NCBI GenBank assembly: GCA_963718065.1
Contig: CAVQYE010000006.1
Location: 62,001 to 126,000 of the forward strand
DNA: 64,000 nt
Origin: CAVPGP01 sp963718065
Lineage (GTDB): Bacteria; Actinomycetota; Thermoleophilia; Gaiellales; Gaiellaceae
Direction of reading: 5' to 3'
Part shown: positions 52,267 through 59,703 of the stretch, piece after piece
How the letters are laid out: every line of letters starts with the position of its first letter
Numbering within the stretch: position 1 is the stretch's first letter
Position numbers and translations under genes: made by a program
Notes under the pieces: model-generated
Database searches by the model: none
What the model was told of the DNA's origin: nothing
The model's input: the letters and a program-made list of their open reading frames with translations, nothing else

Positions 52267-52890
52267 ATGGCCGACGAAATCACCTGCCTGATCGTCGACG
52301 ACCACGAGGTCGTCCGGGAAGGGCTGCGCCTGTCGCTCTCGCGCGCGCCCCACATCCGCGTCATCGGCGAGGCATCCGACGGCGCCAGCGCAGTCGAGCT
52401 CGCGCTCCGTCGCAAGCCCGACGTCGTGATCATGGACGTGCGTATGCCAGGTATGGACGGCCTCGAAGCGACCAAGCAGCTGACGGCCCAGCAGCCGGAC
52501 GCAAAGGTCCTCATCTTCACCGCGTATTCCGAGCGCAGCCTTCTGGGACGCGGGCTCGAGTCGGGCGCGAAGGGCTACATCCTGAAGGAGGCCCCGCACC
52601 AGACCCTCGTCCGCGCGATCGAGAAGGTGGCAGCCGGCGACGGCTACGTCGACCCGGCGTTGATGCCGGCCTTCCTGGCGGGCAAAGACAAGGACGAGAT
52701 GCTCACGGCGCGGGAGCGCGAGATCCTGCAGCTCCTCGCCGACGGGATGTCGAACGCCGACGTCGCGGCCAAGCTCTTCATCAGCCAGGAGACCGTCAAG
52801 AGCCACGTGCGGCACATCCTCACGAAGCTCGAGGCGGACACCCGGACGCATGCGGTCGCGATTGCACTCCGCGACGCGATCATCGACTAG
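52267..52890 (+). CDS. NarL/FixJ-family response regulator
   Basis: 207 residues. REC domain with acidic pocket DDH (residues 11-13), phosphoacceptor Asp57 in VIMDVRMPGMDG, Thr in FTAYS and Lys in YILKE. C-terminal LuxR-type HTH: LTAREREILQLLADGMSNADVAAKLFISQETVKSHVRHILTKL (key T-x-R-E-x-E-x-L and V-K-S-H). A TACGAT hexamer nine bases before ATG 52267 suggests a near-leaderless mRNA. It is followed by a soluble, degenerate histidine kinase, an unusual RR-first order. Confidence 0.93.
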   Translation: MADEITCLIVDDHEVVREGLRLSLSRAPHIRVIGEASDGASAVELALRRKPDVVIMDVRMPGMDGLEATKQLTAQQPDAKVLIFTAYSERSLLGRGLESGAKGYILKEAPHQTLVRAIEKVAAGDGYVDPALMPAFLAGKDKDEMLTAREREILQLLADGMSNADVAAKLFISQETVKSHVRHILTKLEADTRTHAVAIALRDAIID

Positions 52891-52904
52891 TCTCGATGGC
52901 CTAG

Positions 52905-53564
52905 GTGAGCGTGAGCAAGCTCGAGCCCGAGGCCGAGCGCCGGCAACTCCAGGAACGGCTGCTCGAAGCCGAGCAAGACGAGCGCCGGCGGATCGCGCTC
53001 TTCCTCCACGACGGCCCCGTTCAGAACCTCGCCGGCATCGCGCTGATGCTCGACGCGGCGGTGCACTCGATCGAGGCGGGCCAGCATGAGCAGGCGCTGA
53101 CCGTGATCCGCTCCGTGCTCGGTCGCCAGCGCGAGACGATCCGCGAGCTCCGCGACCTCTCGTTCGCGCTGGAGCCCGTCGTCCTCCGCGACCAGGGCTT
53201 CGGCCCGGCGGCGCGGGCGCTCGCCGAGCAGCTCGGCACGTCGAACGAGGTGCGGATCGACCTGGACGTCGCCTATGCCGAGGAGCTCGGCCAGAACACG
53301 CAGGCGGCGGTCTACACGATCGTGCGCGAGTGTCTCGACCAGTCGATCCGCCGCAGCGCGAAACGCATCTCGGTGCGGATCAGCGCCACCGATCGGGGCG
53401 CCACGGAGATCGTCGTCACCGACGACGGAGCCGGCGAGCGCCGCCGGCGCATCTACGAGGCAATCGAGGAGCGCGCGCGCCAGCTGCTCGGCTCGCTCGA
53501 GATCGAGAGTGACGGCGGCACGACGATCCGGGTGCTGCTGCCCTCCCATTCGACGCGCCGCTAG
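52905..53564 (+). CDS. Soluble HisKA_3 histidine kinase with degraded ATP-binding domain
   Basis: 219 residues, no sensor or membrane part. The dimerisation helix holds the phospho-His (H35) in RRRIALFLHDGPVQNLAG, intact for the NarX/DegS type. The CA domain is weak. The N-box position reads RECLDQSIRRSAKRI instead of the usual E-x-x-N-N-A, the G1 box is DDGAGE, and the G2 loop is replaced by an Arg/Glu helix. ATP binding may be lost, leaving a phosphatase or scaffold for the upstream response regulator. The GTG start is 14 bp after that gene. Confidence 0.8.
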   Translation: MSVSKLEPEAERRQLQERLLEAEQDERRRIALFLHDGPVQNLAGIALMLDAAVHSIEAGQHEQALTVIRSVLGRQRETIRELRDLSFALEPVVLRDQGFGPAARALAEQLGTSNEVRIDLDVAYAEELGQNTQAAVYTIVRECLDQSIRRSAKRISVRISATDRGATEIVVTDDGAGERRRRIYEAIEERARQLLGSLEIESDGGTTIRVLLPSHSTRR

Positions 53565-53576
53565 CGCGTCTCGACG

Positions 53577-54662
53577 TCAGCCGACGGCGGACTCCGCGGC
53601 GACGATGCCGAGCACGAGCGCCGACGCGAGGCCGCTTGCCCAGCCGCCGGTCGAGATCCCACCCGCGTCCGCGCCCGCGGCGTAGAGCCCGTCGACCGGT
53701 GCGCCATCCTCACCGACGACCCGCGCGCTCGGGTCGATTCGCAGGCCACCGAGCGTCGTCGTGATCGCCGCCTTCACGCGCACTGCCTCCACCGTGCCAG
53801 CGGGCGGGTCGAATGGAAGCGCGCCCGGGTCGGTGCGGGTGGGCGCCGCGGCGACGACGTCGCGCACGATGCCGTAGCGCGTCTCCTTCGTCAGTGCAGC
53901 CTCGTCGAGCAGGTACCAAGCCACCGCGCCGGGGCGGTGCGCCGTCTCCTGGACGAGGCGCGTCTCCGACCAGTCGTCCATGTCGAACGAGATCTCGTGA
54001 CCGTCGCGATCGACGATCGTGGCCCAGCGCGCGTAGAGCTGCGACAGCGAGACGAACTCGTCCTCGGTGAACGGCGCGTCCGGCATGTTGCGTCCGTAGA
54101 ACTCGTCCATTCCGGCCGAGAGCGCCGCACCGGCTTCGAGGCCATGCCGTAACCCGTCACCGGCGCTGACGGAGTTGGCCCGAAGCGGCAGGTCCGCTGC
54201 GGGCGCAATGTGCTCCCTGACCAGATCGGACGAGCCCTGAAAGCCGCCGGTGCACAGGATCGTGGCGTCGGTCGACGCGTGATGGTGATGTACATCTCCA
54301 TCACCGAGGCGAAGGTCACCGCCTTTCCGGACGAGTGTCTCGGTCAGACCCCTGGTGTCAAAGCGCTTCCCGATCGTCAACGGATTCCCCGTTTCCTCCC
54401 ACAGGACCGGCGCGCCAAGCAAGCGCAGCCACTCGAGCGCATCGTCGAGCCGCTCGTAGACGAGCCGCTGGAGCGCCTCGTCGCCGCCGGGGCACTGAGC
54501 ACGAAACGCCTGCCAGTCGCGGTAGCGCCAGACAACGCCAGAGGAGAGCAGCATCGAGCCGCCGGGGTGGCCAGCCTGCTCGGAGACGAGCGGAGTCACG
54601 CCCAACTCGCGCGCCCGGACAGCGGCGGCGAGGCCCGCCATGCCGGCCCCCGCAATGAGCAT
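53577..54662 (-). CDS. FAD-dependent oxidoreductase, fumarate reductase/ketosteroid dehydrogenase type (short)
   Basis: 361 residues. Dinucleotide-binding N terminus MLIAGAGMAGLAAAVRA, then the family block QAGHPGGSMLLSSGVVW and the C-terminal FAD clamp VDGLYAAGADAGGISTGGWASGLASALV. The family is normally 450-560 residues. The mid-section between RKGGDLRLGDG and ATILCTGGFQG is about 40-80 residues shorter than usual, so the substrate cap is reduced. It may act on a small organic acid or steroid-like compound. ATG 54662 lies two bases after the VOC gene stop; the two are an operon. Confidence 0.8.
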   Translation of the reverse strand: MLIAGAGMAGLAAAVRARELGVTPLVSEQAGHPGGSMLLSSGVVWRYRDWQAFRAQCPGGDEALQRLVYERLDDALEWLRLLGAPVLWEETGNPLTIGKRFDTRGLTETLVRKGGDLRLGDGDVHHHHASTDATILCTGGFQGSSDLVREHIAPAADLPLRANSVSAGDGLRHGLEAGAALSAGMDEFYGRNMPDAPFTEDEFVSLSQLYARWATIVDRDGHEISFDMDDWSETRLVQETAHRPGAVAWYLLDEAALTKETRYGIVRDVVAAAPTRTDPGALPFDPPAGTVEAVRVKAAITTTLGGLRIDPSARVVGEDGAPVDGLYAAGADAGGISTGGWASGLASALVLGIVAAESAVG

Positions 54663-54664
54663 CG

Positions 54665-55324
54665 CTACGTAAGCGAGAACGTCGGCTTGTGCTCGACGTA
54701 CTCGATGCGCACGCGCTCGGGGCCCCACAGGAACGCGGCGTACGTGTTGGCCGCGTCGACGACGGACTCGACTTCGATGCCGAGTTCCTTCGCCTCGCTG
54801 ATGTGCTCGTCCGCGGAATCGACCAGAACGGCGAGGTGGTTCAGCAACGGCCGGTCGGGCTCACCCGGTTCGCCGTCGTGGAACTCGATGTGTGCGCCGC
54901 CGACTTCGACGCGCCGCTTGCCGGCGGCCTGGAAGCCGTAGAGCTCATAGCTCGCAGCCGTCGCGTCGGGGTCCGCTGAGAAGAGCGCGACATGGTCGAG
55001 GTCGTACTCGCTCGTCGTCGGCGCCTCGACGAGGACGACGTCGATCCCCTCGCCGAGAGCGATCTTGTCTCCGCCGTCGGGCATCTCCTCCCGGGCGGCC
55101 GCGAGGTCGCTCACGCGCAGGGCGACGTGCTTGAACGCGCCCTGCTCGCGCGGCCCCTCGGCGTCGAAGAGCGTCAGCTTCCCGCGGCGCGCGTCGGCGC
55201 CGATCAGCGTGAACTTCTCCTCTTCGGTGATCACGTGCATGCCGAGGTGCCGGCACGCGAGATCGACGATCGATTGTCGCTCCGACACCCAGAACGCGAC
55301 GTGATCGAGAGTCCGGGGCTCCAC
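54665..55324 (-). CDS. Two-domain VOC dioxygenase-like protein
   Basis: 219 residues with two VOC modules, as in extradiol dioxygenases and 4-hydroxyphenylpyruvate-type enzymes. Ligand candidates include LDHVAFWV and FKHVALRV in the first half and LDHVALFS, LNHLAVLV and RIEYVEHKP in the second (final Glu). The substrate is unknown. GTG 55324 is set by TATCTT-N6-GTG. It is upstream of, and probably works with, the flavoprotein gene on an aromatic or enol substrate. Confidence 0.82.
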   Translation of the reverse strand: MEPRTLDHVAFWVSERQSIVDLACRHLGMHVITEEEKFTLIGADARRGKLTLFDAEGPREQGAFKHVALRVSDLAAAREEMPDGGDKIALGEGIDVVLVEAPTTSEYDLDHVALFSADPDATAASYELYGFQAAGKRRVEVGGAHIEFHDGEPGEPDRPLLNHLAVLVDSADEHISEAKELGIEVESVVDAANTYAAFLWGPERVRIEYVEHKPTFSLT

Positions 55325-55330
55325 GGCGCC

Positions 55331-55336
55331 AAGATA
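55331..55336 (-). promoter_or_regulatory. -10 element of VOC-flavoprotein operon, leaderless type
   Basis: TATCTT on the minus strand, six bases before GTG 55324. Confidence 0.6.
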
Positions 55337-55376
55337 CCTACGGCCTGGCAGCCTGCGTCGCGGAGCCCCGCTCTCG

Positions 55377-56213
55377 TTACCTCTTGCGGCCCCCTGCCGA
55401 GCGGCCGGAGCTGCGCGAAGCGGTGCGCTTGATGGCGCCCGACTTCTTGGCACCGCCGGACTTCCTGGCGCCGCCGGACTTCCTGGCGCCCGCAGACTTC
55501 TTGGCGCCACCCTTCGAGGCCGCACCTTTCGTGGGTGCCCTGCGGACGGCGGCGGCCTTCTTGACGGTGCCCCTCGAGGCGGAAGTCTTCTTCGGCGCAG
55601 CCCGCCTCGCGGCCGTCTTCTTCTTACCGCCCGTGGCGACAGCGCTCCTGCGAAATGCCGAGCTCTTGGTCTTCGAGCGCGACGTGGCAGTCTTCTTCTT
55701 CGAGCGCGACGCCGAAGTCTTCACCTTCGACCTCGTGGCGGCACTCTTCTTCTTCGAGCGCGACGCCGAAGTCTTCACCTTCGACCTCGTGGCGGCGCTC
55801 TTCTTCTTCGACCGCGACGCGGTGCTCTTCGCCTTCGAGCGCGACGCCGCCGTCTTCACCTTCGAGCGCGACGACGAGCTCTTGCTCTTCGACGCACGCG
55901 TCTTCGAGCTGCGCGTCTTGGTCTTCGTGCCGCTCGACTTTGCGCGCGACGACGAGCTCTTTTTCTTCGCGCCTCCTGCTTTGGTGCTCCTCGTCTTCGA
56001 ACGCGACGAGCCTGACTTCGAACGGGAAGACGAGCTCGCTGCCTGCGTGCTCGCGCTCGGCGACGACTCGGTTTCACCTGCTTCGGCGCGCTGACTGTTG
56101 ACCGTGCGCGCAGCGATCTCCTGCGCGCGGTCGTACGAGCGGCCCTGGTCGAGCTCGCTCTCCTTGATGTGCTCGTACTGGCGTTCTCGCTTGTCGCTCC
56201 ACGCTTCGGGCAT
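55377..56213 (-). CDS. Histone H1-like basic repeat protein
   Basis: 278 residues. The first ~45 residues form a short acidic/basic conserved-looking helix pair (EAWSDKRERQYEHIKESEL, then ARTVNSQRAE), seen in small actinobacterial DNA-associated or so-called plasmid-stabilisation proteins. The rest is Lys/Arg/Ser/Ala-rich with almost no other residue type, built of repeats such as SRSKKKSAATRSKVKTSA (18 residues, 54 bp, two near-identical copies plus degenerate ones) and a Gly/Lys tail. It is likely a nucleoid-compacting, histone-H1-like protein. The ATG at 56213 is preferred because GAGGGG lies nine bases upstream. A GTG at 56255 is less likely. Confidence 0.75.
   Translation of the reverse strand: MPEAWSDKRERQYEHIKESELDQGRSYDRAQEIAARTVNSQRAEAGETESSPSASTQAASSSSRSKSGSSRSKTRSTKAGGAKKKSSSSRAKSSGTKTKTRSSKTRASKSKSSSSRSKVKTAASRSKAKSTASRSKKKSAATRSKVKTSASRSKKKSAATRSKVKTSASRSKKKTATSRSKTKSSAFRRSAVATGGKKKTAARRAAPKKTSASRGTVKKAAAVRRAPTKGAASKGGAKKSAGARKSGGARKSGGAKKSGAIKRTASRSSGRSAGGRKR
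55700..55860. repeat. 54-bp in-frame tandem repeats in the histone-like gene
   Basis: Two adjacent copies of a 54-bp unit (near 55706-55813) are almost identical at the DNA level, with further degraded copies on both sides, all in phase with the reading frame. The near-identity suggests recent expansion by slippage or recombination, so copy number may vary between strains. Confidence 0.7.
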
Positions 56214-56273
56214 TTGCTCCATCCCCTCGATCGGTTGCGGCGTGGAGTTTCCCACACTTGGACGTTTGTAACG

Positions 56274-56981
56274 TCAGGCTTGTGCAGTCAGGACCGGCTT
56301 CGACGTCGGCGCGTCGACGCCGCCCGCGCGTTCGACGGTCACCGCGACGATCGATCCGGCCGGTACGGGACGCTCCAAACGGACCGCCGAGCCGCCGGAG
56401 CCGCCCTTCATCAGACCCGCCCGCACGGGCGTGCCGTCGATCACCCACACCTCGTAGACCTTGCCGCTCGGCGCGCGGTCGAGACGCGCCACCGTGAGCG
56501 CTGCGTTGCCGGATGAGGAAACAGCGAGCGTCCCGCTGCCACCTGCGACGGGCACACGACGCGCTGCAGGGTCGCCGAGGATCTGAAGCGCTGACGCCTG
56601 CGCCCGCGACGCGGCACGCTCACGGTCGAGCGAGCGCGAGAGCGACGCAGCCCAGAGGCCGAGCCCGAGGGCGGCGACCGCGGCAACCGCAGCGACCGCG
56701 CCGGCGACCCGCGAGGGTGCGAACCGGCGGCGCAACGGGATCACATTCGGCCGCTCGGCGCGCGCCTGCTCGAGGATCCGGGTGCGCAGCTCGGGCGGGG
56801 GCGCCGGGCCTTCGACCGCGAACGCAAGCGATGTCGCCGAATCGCGAAACGCGTCGACCTCGGCGCGGCAGCTCGCGCAGCCTTCGAGATGGGCCTCGAA
56901 CTCCCGCGACTCTTCCTCGTCGAGCCCGTCCAGAGCGTACGCGGCGGCGAGGGAGTGGATCCCCTCGAGGTGGGACGTCAT
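56274..56981 (-). CDS. RskA/anti-sigma-K-like transmembrane anti-sigma factor
   Basis: 235 residues. N-terminal zinc-binding anti-sigma domain: LAAAYALDGLDEEESREFEAHLEGCASCRAEV (His and two Cys, H-x3-C-x2-C). A single transmembrane helix follows at about residues 92-112 (VAAVAAVAALGLGLW), then an extracytoplasmic RskA-type domain (YEVWVIDGTPVRAGLM). It should sequester an ECF sigma factor and release it after proteolysis. No sigma gene is adjacent in the window, so the partner lies elsewhere. Confidence 0.85.
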   Translation of the reverse strand: MTSHLEGIHSLAAAYALDGLDEEESREFEAHLEGCASCRAEVDAFRDSATSLAFAVEGPAPPPELRTRILEQARAERPNVIPLRRRFAPSRVAGAVAAVAAVAALGLGLWAASLSRSLDRERAASRAQASALQILGDPAARRVPVAGGSGTLAVSSSGNAALTVARLDRAPSGKVYEVWVIDGTPVRAGLMKGGSGGSAVRLERPVPAGSIVAVTVERAGGVDAPTSKPVLTAQA

Positions 56982-57053
56982 GGCCGCAAGCTCTGGTTTG
57001 TCACGTCAAGACCGTTATTCGCCCGCCGGGCCGATCCGGTTCGCGGCCGGGAC

Positions 57054-57359
57054 CTACTCCAGCGGAGGATTCTGGACGTTGTGCTCCGTCGCGTACTGCT
57101 CCGTGAGCGTGTTGACGACGTCGAGGCCCTCACCGTAGGCGTAGTTGATCCGGACGAACGGCGCCCATTTATCCGGCAGCGCGTCCTCCGGGAAGATCGC
57201 CTCGACCGGGCACTCGGGTTCGCAGGCGCCGCAGTCGATGCACTCCTCCGGGTCGATGACGAGGATCCGTTCGGCCTCGTGGATGCAGTCGACGGGGCAC
57301 ACGTCGATGCAGGACTTGTCTTTGATGTCGATGCACGGCTCGGCGATGATGTAGGTCAC
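57054..57359 (-). CDS. 7Fe ferredoxin
   Basis: 101 residues, normal for FdxA-type ferredoxins. The first cluster region is CIDIKDKSCIDVCPVDC (C9, C17, C21, C25). The second is CIDCGACEPECPVEA (C40, C43, C46, C50), a complete 4Fe-4S motif with Pro. Together these give one 3Fe-4S and one 4Fe-4S cluster. The protein carries low-potential electrons to partners such as P450 or oxidoreductases. GTG start at 57359 lies six bases after the stop of the pseudo-receiver gene. Confidence 0.93.
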   Translation of the reverse strand: MTYIIAEPCIDIKDKSCIDVCPVDCIHEAERILVIDPEECIDCGACEPECPVEAIFPEDALPDKWAPFVRINYAYGEGLDVVNTLTEQYATEHNVQNPPLE

Positions 57360-57365
57360 GAGGAC

Positions 57366-57680
57366 CTACTCTACCGAGGCCAGTAGCCGGTTGATCAGTT
57401 CGCGCGTGCGCTCGAAGAGCGCGGATTTCGCGACGACCTGATCGAAGCCGGCGGTGTGCGCCGCACGGAGCCCGGCGGTGTCGGTGTGGTTTGTGAAGCC
57501 GAGCAGCGGCACATCCGGATAGGACTCCGCGACGTCCTCCGGATCGACGCGGCCGACGTCGGCGATCACGAGCTCGGGCGGGTCAATCCCGTCCGTGGTC
57601 ATGAAGCGGTGCTCCGGCAGGAGTGCTTCGAGCTTCCCCCGGATGAAGAGGTCGACCCCACACAGCAGGACCGTGGCCAT
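57366..57680 (-). CDS. Receiver-like (pseudo-REC) protein
   Basis: 104 residues with a REC-like alternating beta-alpha pattern (TVLLCGVDLFIRGKLEALL, ELVIADVGRVDPED, PDVPLLGFTNHTD, FDQVVAKSALFE). The strand-3 aspartate is preserved in IADVG and the late Lys in VVAKSA, but the N-terminal acidic pair is replaced by CGVD, so Mg2+ binding is doubtful. It may be a phosphorylation-independent regulator. ATG 57680 is set by TACCGT-N7-ATG. It precedes the ferredoxin gene in a two-gene unit, and it is divergent from the DUF309 gene. Confidence 0.65.
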   Translation of the reverse strand: MATVLLCGVDLFIRGKLEALLPEHRFMTTDGIDPPELVIADVGRVDPEDVAESYPDVPLLGFTNHTDTAGLRAAHTAGFDQVVAKSALFERTRELINRLLASVE

Positions 57681-57687
57681 CGCGACA

Positions 57688-57693
57688 ACGGTA
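57688..57693 (-). promoter_or_regulatory. -10 element of pseudo-REC/ferredoxin operon, leaderless type
   Basis: TACCGT on the minus strand, seven bases before ATG 57680. Confidence 0.55.
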
Positions 57694-57726
57694 ACGCGCG
57701 CGGGCGGCCATGCAAAGCTTTCGAGC

Positions 57727-58122
57727 ATGGACGAGGCATTCACGCAGGGCGTCGAATTGATCCGGCGCGGTGAGTACTTCGCAGCGCACGAGGAGCTCGA
57801 GACGGCGTGGCGGGCGGCCGAGCCGGCCGAGCGCGACTTCTTCCAGGGACTCGTCCATGTGGCCGTCGCCTGGTACCAGTCGGACCGCGGCAACCGCGTC
57901 GGCTGCGAGCGCCAGCTCGAGAAGGCGCGCAGGCGGCTGGCGCCATACACGCCGGTGCATCGCGGCCTCGACATCGCGCGGCTGCTCGCGCAACTCGAGG
58001 TCGTGGAGCCGCTAGATCTCCCCCAGCCCGATCTTCGAGAGAGCCCGGTTGAGGAACACACGCAGCCACCAGTCGCGGTTGAAGAAGAGCAACATCCCAA
58101 GCGCGACGAGCACCGCGCCTGA
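57727..58122 (+). CDS. DUF309 family protein
   Basis: 131 residues as read. The DUF309 signature is clear: EYFAAHEELETAWRAAEPAERDFFQGLVHVAVAWYQ (key H-E-x-x-E-x-x-W and F-x-Q-G), a small all-helical protein of unknown function. The last ~35 residues (after PLDLPQPDLR) are Glu/Gln-rich and run 111 bp into the convergent ccdA gene. Either the genes overlap tail to tail, or the true stop is earlier after a frame error. A TAG in another frame sits at 58013. Confidence 0.75.
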   Translation: MDEAFTQGVELIRRGEYFAAHEELETAWRAAEPAERDFFQGLVHVAVAWYQSDRGNRVGCERQLEKARRRLAPYTPVHRGLDIARLLAQLEVVEPLDLPQPDLRESPVEEHTQPPVAVEEEQHPKRDEHRA

Positions 58123-58722
58123 CGCCATCTGGATCGCCGCATAGTGGTCGCGCAACCAGCGCAGCGTGCCCATCGTCGACGCGAACGCGACCCCGGCAAG
58201 CAGGAACGCCGCCCCGAGCCCGAGCGAGTAGGCGATAAGCAGCACGACGCCGCGGACGACGGTCCCGCTCGTCGACGCGAGCACGAGGATCGAGCCGAGC
58301 ACGGTCCCGATGCACGGCGCTGCGCAGACCGCGAAGGCGCCGCCGAGCAGGACATTGGAGCCGCTGCCCCGCGCGCGGTGCACGACGTCCGGCGCGAAGA
58401 ACCGCTTCGGCCACGGCACGAGCCCCATGAACGCGAGGCCGAGCACGACGAGCACGAAGCCCGCGAGCTCGCGCTGCTGTCGCGGCGCGATCGCGCTGCC
58501 GATCGCCGCGGCGCCCGCGCCGAGCACGACGAAGACCACCGTGAAGCCGAGGATGAACGGGAGGCTCGCGAGGACGACGCGCCGCGTGGCGCTGCGCTCG
58601 CCGAGCTGGTCGACGTCGACGGCCGACACGGCGGACAGGTAGCCCGGCACGAGCGGCAGGACGCACGGAAAGACGATCGAGGCGAAGCCGGCGATGAACG
58701 CGACCGGGAGGCGCTCAAGCAT
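58012..58722 (-). CDS. ccdA: Cytochrome c biogenesis protein CcdA
   Basis: 236 residues with six transmembrane helices and the two redox-active cysteines in helix 1 (IVFPCVLPL) and helix 4 (CAAPCIGTVL) that relay thiol electrons from cytoplasmic thioredoxin to the outside. The length matches short CcdA rather than full DsbD. It is last in the chain TlpA-CcmH-CcdA, overlapping ccmH by 8 nt, so its job is to keep the TlpA-like thioredoxin reduced for haem attachment to apocytochrome c. Confidence 0.93.
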   Translation of the reverse strand: MLERLPVAFIAGFASIVFPCVLPLVPGYLSAVSAVDVDQLGERSATRRVVLASLPFILGFTVVFVVLGAGAAAIGSAIAPRQQRELAGFVLVVLGLAFMGLVPWPKRFFAPDVVHRARGSGSNVLLGGAFAVCAAPCIGTVLGSILVLASTSGTVVRGVVLLIAYSLGLGAAFLLAGVAFASTMGTLRWLRDHYAAIQMASGAVLVALGMLLFFNRDWWLRVFLNRALSKIGLGEI

Positions 58723-59164
58723 CGAAGCGCTCGAGCTCCTCGTCGAGCCGCCGCTCGAGCTCAGGATCGAGCGGTGGTCCCGCCGCCGCGGGCTCGGAGC
58801 GCAACCGCGGGCTCCAGCGCCAGGCTGCCAAGCCGACAGCTCCGGCGCCGAGCAGTAGGCCGCCGATCGGCAGCACCCACGCGAGCAGGTCGAAGCCGCG
58901 CTTCGGCGGCTCGGCGAGGACTGCCTTGCCGAACTGCGCGACGAGCTTCGACTTGATCTCGCTCTTCGTGTCGCCGGCGGCGATGCGCCCGCGGATGAAG
59001 ACGCGCATCCGGTCCGCGAACGGGGAGTTCGACATGTCGAGCGTCGTGTGGCAGGTGAGGCAGATGACCTCTCCCTCGAGCTCGGCCAGCGTCGGATGCT
59101 GCTCGCTCGCCGCCGCGGGCGCTGCGAGGGCGAGCGCCGACAGCGCGACGACCAGGAATCTCAC
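58715..59164 (-). CDS. CcmH/CycL-like cytochrome c maturation protein
   Basis: 149 residues. Signal or anchor at residues 1-20, then an extracytoplasmic domain with the redox motif CLTC (35-38) in VICLTCHTTLD, the CcmH-type region DMSNSPFADRMRVFIRGRIAAGDTKSEIKSKLVAQFG, a second membrane helix (LLAWVLPIGGLLLGAGAVGLAAW) and a short cytoplasmic tail. It resolves disulfides of apocytochrome CXXCH sites. The GTG start overlaps the TlpA gene stop as GTGA. No CcmF or CcsA is in the window. Confidence 0.88.
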   Translation of the reverse strand: MRFLVVALSALALAAPAAASEQHPTLAELEGEVICLTCHTTLDMSNSPFADRMRVFIRGRIAAGDTKSEIKSKLVAQFGKAVLAEPPKRGFDLLAWVLPIGGLLLGAGAVGLAAWRWSPRLRSEPAAAGPPLDPELERRLDEELERFDA

Positions 59165-59703
59165 GAGCGGGTCGCGGCGCGGATCCCGTCCTCGAGCTCG
59201 CGCGCCGAGATCTCGCCGGAGACATGGCCGGTCGCACGGCCCTCGCGGTCGATGAAGAACGTCTCGGGGAACCCGGTGACGCCCCAGTGCCCGAGCGACG
59301 ACCCGGGGCCGTCGGCGAGGTTGCGATAGGTCAGCCCGTGCTTCGAGACGAACTTGCGTCCGTCGCTGGCGCCGTCCTGCGCGTCGACGCCGAGCACGAC
59401 GACGCCCCGCCCGCGCCACTTCTGCCACGCCGACTCGAGCCGCGGCGCCTCCTGCTTGCACGGGCGGCACCACGAGGCCCAGAAGTTGATCACGACCGCC
59501 TTGCCGCGCAGCGACGCGAGGTCGACCTTGCCGTCACCGTTGAGCGGGCGCAGCACGAGCGGCGGCGATTCCGGTCGCTTGCCGTCCCGGATCTGGTTCA
59601 CGAAGCCGGCGCCCGGATCGCCGTGGGCGAGATCCCAGACCAGCAGTCCGAGGAGGCCCGCGACGGCGGCGAGTGCGATGCCCTGCAACGCTCGCCGGGT
59701 CAC
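59161..59703 (-). CDS. TlpA/ResA/CcmG thioredoxin-like protein
   Basis: 180 residues. N-terminal anchor (residues ~6-26) and a thioredoxin fold with active site WCRPC (C79, C82) in VINFWASWCRPCKQEAP, plus the insert region RNLADGPGSSLGHWGVTGFPETFFID with the cis-Pro (GFPETFF). It reduces apocytochrome cysteines outside the membrane, supplied by CcdA. GTG start overlaps the L,D-transpeptidase stop (GTGA) and its own TGA overlaps ccmH. Confidence 0.92.
   Translation of the reverse strand: MTRRALQGIALAAVAGLLGLLVWDLAHGDPGAGFVNQIRDGKRPESPPLVLRPLNGDGKVDLASLRGKAVVINFWASWCRPCKQEAPRLESAWQKWRGRGVVVLGVDAQDGASDGRKFVSKHGLTYRNLADGPGSSLGHWGVTGFPETFFIDREGRATGHVSGEISARELEDGIRAATRS

Noticed and set aside
55706..55813. 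Direct repeats resembling a CRISPR-like array
   Set aside because: The repeats are 54 bp, in phase with a Lys/Arg-rich coding sequence, and have no spacers.
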